Origin: an uncultured Oscillospiraceae bacterium
GTDB taxonomy: Bacteria > Bacillota > Clostridia > Oscillospirales > Oscillospiraceae
Assembly: GCA_944385645.1 (NCBI GenBank)
Contig: CALWYA010000077.1
Location: 1-7,175, forward strand
Length of the DNA stretch: 7,175 bases
Reading direction: 5' to 3'
The notes under the pieces were generated by a model that searched no databases, had not been told where the DNA came from, and saw nothing but the letters and a program-made list of their open reading frames with translations. Both the position numbers and the translations under genes were made by a program. Below are positions 4,042 through 7,175 of this stretch, in pieces. Numbering within the stretch: the first letter of the stretch is position 1; each line of letters opens with the position of its first letter.

Positions 4042-6261
4042 CTATCCACGCTCCTTCTCCCCCCACTCCATCAGCCGGGCCCGCAGGCCGGAGTAGCGGC
4101 GGGTCTGGCGGTTGTTGGCCACCATCCGCTCCACCGTCTCCCGGTCGCCCACCAGGATGAACAGCTCCCGAGCCCGGGTGACGGCGGTGTACAGCACCCC
4201 CCGGGTCATGAGCATGGGGGCCCCGTCCAGGGCGGCCAGGATGACCGCCCGGTACTCGCTGCCCTGGGCCTTGTGGACAGTGACGGCGAAGGCGGGCTCC
4301 AGCTCCCCCAGCATGTCGGGGGCGTACTCCACGATCTTCCCGTCGAAGTCCACCGTGATGACCTCCCGGTCGATGGACCGGATCACCCCGATGTCCCCGT
4401 TGAACATCCCCATGCCCGAGTCGGTGCCGTCCGCCTCCCGCCAGGGGATGTCGTAGTTGTTGCGCACCTGCATCACCTTGTCCCCCGCCCGGAACACCCA
4501 GTCGCCGAAGCGCCGCTCCCCCTTGTCCTCCCGGGGCGGGTTCAGGGCCTGCTGGAGGGCCTGGTTCAGGGCCCGGGTGCCCGTCCCCCGCCGGCGGGTG
4601 GGGGAGAGCACCTGAATCTGGTCGGCGGGGATGCCCAGCCGCTCGGGCAGCCGCCGGCGGCACAGGTCCACCACGGTGTCCAGCACCGACGGGCCGTCCC
4701 GGCGGCTGAGAAAGAAGAAGTCCCCGTCGGTCCGGCGCAGGTCGGGCACCTCCCCCCGGTTGATCTGGTGGGCGCTGCGGACGATGGCGCTGCGGGCGGC
4801 CTGCCGAAAGATCTCGGTGAGCCGGACGGTGGGCACCACCCCGCTGCGGATCAGGTCGGCGAACAGGCTCCCCGGCCCCACCGAGGGCAGCTGGTCCGGG
4901 TCGCCCACCAGCACCAGGCGGCAGCCGTCCCCCATGGCGTCCAGCAGGGCGGCCATGAGGGGCACGTCCACCATGGAGGTCTCGTCCACGATGACCGCGT
5001 CCGCCTTCAGGGGGTTGCAGCGGTTCCTGGCAAAGACCAGCTTCCCCGTGTGGGGGTCGAAGCCGGCCTCCAGCAGCCGGTGGATGGTGGAGGCGTCGGT
5101 GGAGCACAGCTCCCCCAGCCGCTTGGCCGCCCGGCCGGTGGGGGCGGCCAGGGCGGTCTCCAGCCCCAGGTGGTCAAAGAGGGCCAGCACCCCCCGCAGG
5201 CAGGTGGTCTTGCCGGTGCCCGGCCCGCCGGTGAGGAGCATCACCTGACAGGCGGCCGCCAAGGCCACCGCCTGCCGCTGCTGGGGGGCGTAGGTGATCC
5301 CCTGCCGGCGCTGGATGCGCTCCAGCAGCCTGTCCAGCTCCGGGGGCGGCAGGGGCTCCCGGCGGCTCATCTCCCCGACGCGCTGGGCGATGAAGGCCTC
5401 GGCGTCGTGGAGGTCGGGGAGATAGACGGCCTCCTGGCCGGCCACCGCCTCCTCCTCCGCCTCGCCCCGGCCCAGAAGGGCGTCCAGCCGCTCCTCCAGC
5501 AGCTCGCCGGGCACCTCCAGCAGCACCCCGGTGGCCTCCAGCAGCTTGCCCCGGGGGAGGAAGGTGTGGCCGTTGTTCCAGTTGTTGTGGGACAGCTCGA
5601 AGAGCAGCCCCGCCTCCAGCCGCAGGGGGTCCTCATGGCCCACCCCCAGGGAGAGGGCCAGCGCGTCCGCCTGGGAGAAATCCACCTGGAACTCCTCCCC
5701 CACCAGCAGATAGGGGTTGTCCCGCAGGATCTCCAGGGCCATGTCCCCGTAGAGCCGCCGGAGGGGGCCGGCCAGTTCCAGAGGGAGCCGGTGCTCGGTG
5801 AGAAACTCCATCAGCCGCCGGGCCCCCATCTGCTGCCGGAAGGCGGCCCCGATCTTCTCCGCCCGCTGGAGGGTGATCCCCTTGATCTTCGTCAGCTTCT
5901 CCGGGGTCTCCTCGATGACGGTGAGGGCGTCCTCCCCGAACTCCTCCAGGACCCGCCGGGCGGTGGACTTGCCGATCCCCTTCACCGCCCCGGAGGACAG
6001 GTAGTGGTAGATCTCCTTCAGGCCCTGGGGCAGGCGGCGCTCCACCACCTCGGCCTTCAGCTGGGGGCCGTAGCTGGGGTGCCGGGTCCACCGGCCCCGG
6101 ACGGACAGGTACTCCCCCGGGGCCACTCCGGCCATGGGCCCCACCACCGTGACCTCCTCCCCGCGGACGTCCAGGCGGAGGATGGTATAGCCGTTCTCCT
6201 CGTTCTGAAAAATCACAGCGGAGACGGTCCCCTCCAGCAGCTCCAGTTCCTGTTCCGCCAC
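4042..6261 (-). CDS. recD2: ATP-dependent 5'-3' DNA helicase RecD2
   Basis: 739 residues, full length for RecD2 (YrrC in Bacillus), the RecD-like SF1B helicase of bacteria that works without RecBC in repair and replication-fork maintenance. Domains: N-terminal OB-like region (about 1-80); helix-hairpin-helix region (85-150, with GIGKSTARRVLEEFG and IKGITLQRAEKIG); then the motor domains. Motor motifs: Walker A GGPGTGKTT 345-353 (Lys351); motif Ia APTGRAAKRL 373-382; STIHRLLE 391-398; Walker B VDETSM 425-430; motif III GDPDQLPSVGPG 453-464; LTEIFRQ 481-487; the RecD2-typical NNYDIPWRE 601-609; motif V TVHKAQGSEY 661-670; motif VI YTAVTRAREL 691-700. All catalytic residues are present. The start is GTG at 6261, with AAAGGGGAG (6270-6278) 8 nt upstream. 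A small membrane protein gene ends 34 bp upstream, probably in the same operon. Confidence 0.97.
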   Translation of the reverse strand: MAEQELELLEGTVSAVIFQNEENGYTILRLDVRGEEVTVVGPMAGVAPGEYLSVRGRWTRHPSYGPQLKAEVVERRLPQGLKEIYHYLSSGAVKGIGKSTARRVLEEFGEDALTVIEETPEKLTKIKGITLQRAEKIGAAFRQQMGARRLMEFLTEHRLPLELAGPLRRLYGDMALEILRDNPYLLVGEEFQVDFSQADALALSLGVGHEDPLRLEAGLLFELSHNNWNNGHTFLPRGKLLEATGVLLEVPGELLEERLDALLGRGEAEEEAVAGQEAVYLPDLHDAEAFIAQRVGEMSRREPLPPPELDRLLERIQRRQGITYAPQQRQAVALAAACQVMLLTGGPGTGKTTCLRGVLALFDHLGLETALAAPTGRAAKRLGELCSTDASTIHRLLEAGFDPHTGKLVFARNRCNPLKADAVIVDETSMVDVPLMAALLDAMGDGCRLVLVGDPDQLPSVGPGSLFADLIRSGVVPTVRLTEIFRQAARSAIVRSAHQINRGEVPDLRRTDGDFFFLSRRDGPSVLDTVVDLCRRRLPERLGIPADQIQVLSPTRRRGTGTRALNQALQQALNPPREDKGERRFGDWVFRAGDKVMQVRNNYDIPWREADGTDSGMGMFNGDIGVIRSIDREVITVDFDGKIVEYAPDMLGELEPAFAVTVHKAQGSEYRAVILAALDGAPMLMTRGVLYTAVTRARELFILVGDRETVERMVANNRQTRRYSGLRARLMEWGEKERG

Positions 6262-6295
6262 GGCTCCGTCTCCCCTTTCGTAATGGTTTCGCTTT

Positions 6296-6637
6296 TTATC
6301 GCCCGGCCATCCGGGCCAGATAGTCCGGCAGGTCCTCCGCCGGCCACAGGGCCACCTCGGGCCACCGGGACGCCAGCCGCAGGGCCAGCTCCCGGCCCGC
6401 CGGGGTCAGCCCCACGTCCACAATCAGCACCGGGCTGCGCAGCAGGCCCAGCCCCCGCAGCCACAAAAAGCCCCGCAGCCGCTGTTCCAGCTCCGCCCCC
6501 TCCCCCCGGGCGGGGAGCAGGACGCGGGCCTCCCCCCCGGGGAAGGGCCGCAGCAGCCGCCCCAGCAGCCACCAGCCCGCCAGGGCCAGCCCCAGGGCGC
6601 ACCCGGCGGCCAGCGCCGCCTCCCAAAGCATCCCCAT
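6296..6637 (-). CDS. Small membrane protein of unknown function upstream of recD2
   Basis: 113 residues. Residues 4-34 form a hydrophobic Ala/Leu/Gly/Trp-rich membrane helix (LWEAALAAGCALGLALAGWWLL), followed by basic residues (GRLLRP) that suggest an N-out/C-in orientation. The remaining 75 or so residues form a soluble, probably cytoplasmic domain containing a hydrophobic strand VLIVDVGLTPAGRELALRLA. The start is ATG 6637, supported by a GGAGGTG ribosome binding site (6645-6651) 7 nt upstream; an in-frame start at 6658 has no such site. The 34-bp gap to recD2 and shared strand suggest cotranscription. I do not recognise the family. A signalling, envelope or accessory role cannot be distinguished from sequence alone. 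Confidence 0.75.
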   Translation of the reverse strand: MGMLWEAALAAGCALGLALAGWWLLGRLLRPFPGGEARVLLPARGEGAELEQRLRGFLWLRGLGLLRSPVLIVDVGLTPAGRELALRLASRWPEVALWPAEDLPDYLARMAGR

Positions 6638-6724
6638 CGGGCAACACCTCCGGGGCATCCTATGCGGGAGCTTGATGTTCCGTGCGCGGGGCGGTCCTGC
6701 GGCGGGGGCCGTCCGTCGTTGTCC

Positions 6725-6776
6725 GTAGGGCCCGACGACCCGGCGGGCCGCGGCGCGCCCAGTGGTCGCGCCCTAC
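6725..6776. repeat. Inverted GTAG-hairpin doublet (REPIN-like), copy 1
   Basis: A 52-bp unit bounded by GTAGGG (6725-6730) and CCCTAC (6771-6776). It consists of two facing hairpins, each with a 9-nt loop. The left hairpin is GGCCCG-ACGACCCGG-CGGGCC (6729-6749). The right one, read on the minus strand, is GGCGCG-ACCACTGGG-CGCGCC. The left loop differs from the standard ACGACTCGG by one base. Two inverted REP units with outward GTAG feet is the REPIN or BIME arrangement. Confidence 0.7.
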
Positions 6777-6786
6777 AAAAAGGGCC

Positions 6787-6891
6787 GGGCGCACCGTGTG
6801 CGCCCCTACATGGCGGCGGGGGCGTTATTTCGTGGCGCCTGACGACTCGGCAGGCGCAAAGGTCAGGGCGCGCCGAGTCGTCGCGCCCCAC
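6787..6891 (-). repeat. Composite GTAG-hairpin element, complete uninterrupted copy
   Basis: Read on the minus strand the order is Y (GTGG foot 6891-6888, stem arms 6888-6882 and 6872-6866), an 8-nt spacer, X (arms 6857-6851 and 6841-6835), linker, and Z (GTAG foot 6809-6806, stem GGGCGCAC/GTGCGCCC). On the plus strand the X loop is ACGACTCGG (6842-6850) and the Y loop is CCGAGTCGT (6873-6881). These are exact reverse complements, and both stems are perfect 7-bp helices. It is the inverted counterpart of 1210-1421 without the 106-bp insert, differing at about four bases and one indel. Confidence 0.85.
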
Positions 6892-6911
6892 GCAAACGGT
6901 CCGTCCTTATC

Positions 6912-6967
6912 CGTAGGGGCCGGTGTCCCCACCGGCCCACGGGCGGCCACATGGGGCCGCCCCTACG
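6912..6967. repeat. Inverted GTAG-hairpin doublet (REPIN-like), copy 2
   Basis: A 56-bp unit with perfect 9-bp terminal inverted repeats CGTAGGGGC (6912-6920) and GCCCCTACG (6959-6967). It contains two perfect hairpins: GGGCCGGTG-TCCC-CACCGGCCC (6917-6938) and GGGCGGCC-ACATGG-GGCCGCCC (6941-6962). Each has a GTAG foot at its outer side. The 15 or so bases preceding the left foot resemble those preceding the doublet at 6725. Confidence 0.75.
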
Positions 6968-7000
6968 AATCCTAACGGACGGGGTGGATGGACGGAAACA

Positions 7001-7051
7001 CCTCATCCGTCACGGCCTTCGGCCGTGCCACCTTCCCCTAAAGGGGAAGGT
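7001..7051 (+). repeat. Foldback repeat fragment, copy D4
   Basis: CCTCATCCGTC (7001-7011) leads into a perfect 7-bp hairpin CACGGCC-TTC-GGCCGTG (7011-7027), then a 9-bp hairpin ACCTTCCCC-TAAA-GGGGAAGGT (7030-7051). It shares the CTCATCNGTC start and the TTCCCC hairpin with D1, and the GTC, TTC loop and GCCACCT positions with D3. The stem sequence differs while remaining complementary. A GTAG-type hairpin abuts it 2 bp downstream. Confidence 0.7.
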
Positions 7052-7053
7052 AC

Positions 7054-7078
7054 GGCGCGCCGAGTCGTCGCGCCCTAC
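7054..7078 (-). repeat. Solo GTAG-footed hairpin Y
   Basis: On the minus strand GTAG (7078-7075) is followed by stem GGCGCG/CGCGCC around the loop that reads CCGAGTCGT on the plus strand (7060-7068). It is the Y hairpin of the composite element on its own, without an X partner. Confidence 0.7.
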
Positions 7079-7093
7079 ACGGTGCATATTTCC

Positions 7094-7108
7094 GTAGGGG
7101 CGGGGCCC
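7094..7108 (+). repeat. Degraded GTAG-footed hairpin
   Basis: GTAG (7094-7097) is followed by GGGC-GGG-GCCC (7098-7108), a short 4-bp remnant hairpin. It resembles the start of the doublet at 6912 and ends where the AT-rich tail begins. Confidence 0.4.
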
Positions 7109-7117
7109 AAAAAATTA

Positions 7118-7175
7118 TCAATTTTCAATTCTCAATTATCAATTCATTCTGCATTCTGCATTTCTGCATTCTGCA
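7118..7175 (+). repeat. Two adjacent heptamer tandem arrays
   Basis: First array: TCAATT followed by one variable base, four times at exact 7-bp spacing (7118, 7125, 7132, 7139). Second array: TTCTGCA at 7147, 7154, 7162 and 7169, with one extra T between the second and third units; it continues past the right edge. This AT-rich block contrasts sharply with the GC-rich surroundings. No gene overlaps it. Confidence 0.75.

Larger units (their letters stand above)
6638..7175. other. Gene-free interval filled with palindromic repeats (right cluster)
   Basis: No credible gene in this 538-bp end region. It holds, in order: about 70 bp of unique GC-rich sequence that should contain the promoter of the recD2 operon (none recognised), a GTAG doublet (6725-6776), the full composite element (6787-6891), a second doublet (6912-6967), a foldback fragment (7001-7051), a solo GTAG hairpin (7054-7078), a degraded hairpin (7094-7108) and AT-rich heptamer arrays (7118-7175). 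Open frames across it on both strands follow the repeats and lack ribosome binding sites. Confidence 0.8.

Noticed and set aside
6638..6658. Upstream start at 6658 for the small membrane protein
   Set aside because: It would place the GGAGGTG ribosome binding site inside the coding sequence. The ATG at 6637 is correctly spaced from that site.
3883..6675. A 930-residue plus-strand open frame antisense to recD2
   Set aside because: It is the complement of a strongly conserved helicase gene in GC-rich DNA, is Pro/Gly/His-rich without any domain, and has no ribosome binding site. It is a shadow of codon bias.
1..7175. tRNA, rRNA, retron, toxin-antitoxin or phage genes
   Set aside because: Looked for on both strands. 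No tRNA-like cloverleaf with an acceptor end, no reverse transcriptase motif and no small gene pair with ribosome binding sites was found.

Overview
The window looks like chromosomal DNA from a GC-rich member of the Clostridia, most likely an Oscillospiraceae-type gut bacterium of the Flavonifractor/Lawsonibacter/Oscillibacter kind. This is inferred from several features: a lipoprotein PstS with a Ser/Thr/Pro linker, a Bacillus-type Pho box, AAGGAGG ribosome binding sites, a RecBC-independent RecD2 helicase, an ECF sigma/anti-sigma pair, and intergenic DNA packed with GC-rich hairpin repeats. No taxonomic marker is present, so the assignment is tentative. All seven supported genes lie on the minus strand.

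Layout from left to right. (1) 1-453 is the N-terminal part of a phosphate-binding lipoprotein (pstS). It is preceded by a promoter with four direct repeats resembling PhoP boxes (527-570 and 637-646). (2) 688-968 holds a small DUF378 membrane protein gene and its intrinsic terminator. (3) 985-1922 is gene-free and is a mosaic of palindromic repeats. (4) 1923-3354 is a translationally coupled ECF sigma factor and membrane-anchored putative anti-sigma factor, with a large inverted repeat upstream. (5) 3460-3855 is a complete cytidine deaminase (cdd). (6) 4042-6637 is recD2, a DNA helicase, preceded by a 113-residue unknown membrane protein 34 bp upstream that is probably cotranscribed. (7) 6638-7175 is a second repeat mosaic ending in AT-rich heptamer arrays that run off the window.

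The genes look like ordinary housekeeping and accessory functions: phosphate uptake, envelope or stress signalling, pyrimidine salvage and DNA repair. The unusual content is in the two repeat clusters. They share a roughly 106-bp composite element present once in each cluster (101 of about 106 positions match by eye), plus related partial copies. Its hairpins carry a GTAG or GTGG foot, the hallmark of REP sequences handled by RAYT-type (TnpA_REP) transposases. Two neighbouring hairpins in it have 9-nt loops that are exact reverse complements of each other. In the left-cluster copy a 106-bp hairpin-rich segment sits precisely inside one of those loops.

A second repeat family (1073-1200, 1429-1570, 1760-1858, 7001-7051) shows base-pair covariation between copies and often abuts the GTAG hairpins. 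No transposase, tRNA, rRNA or CRISPR array is visible.
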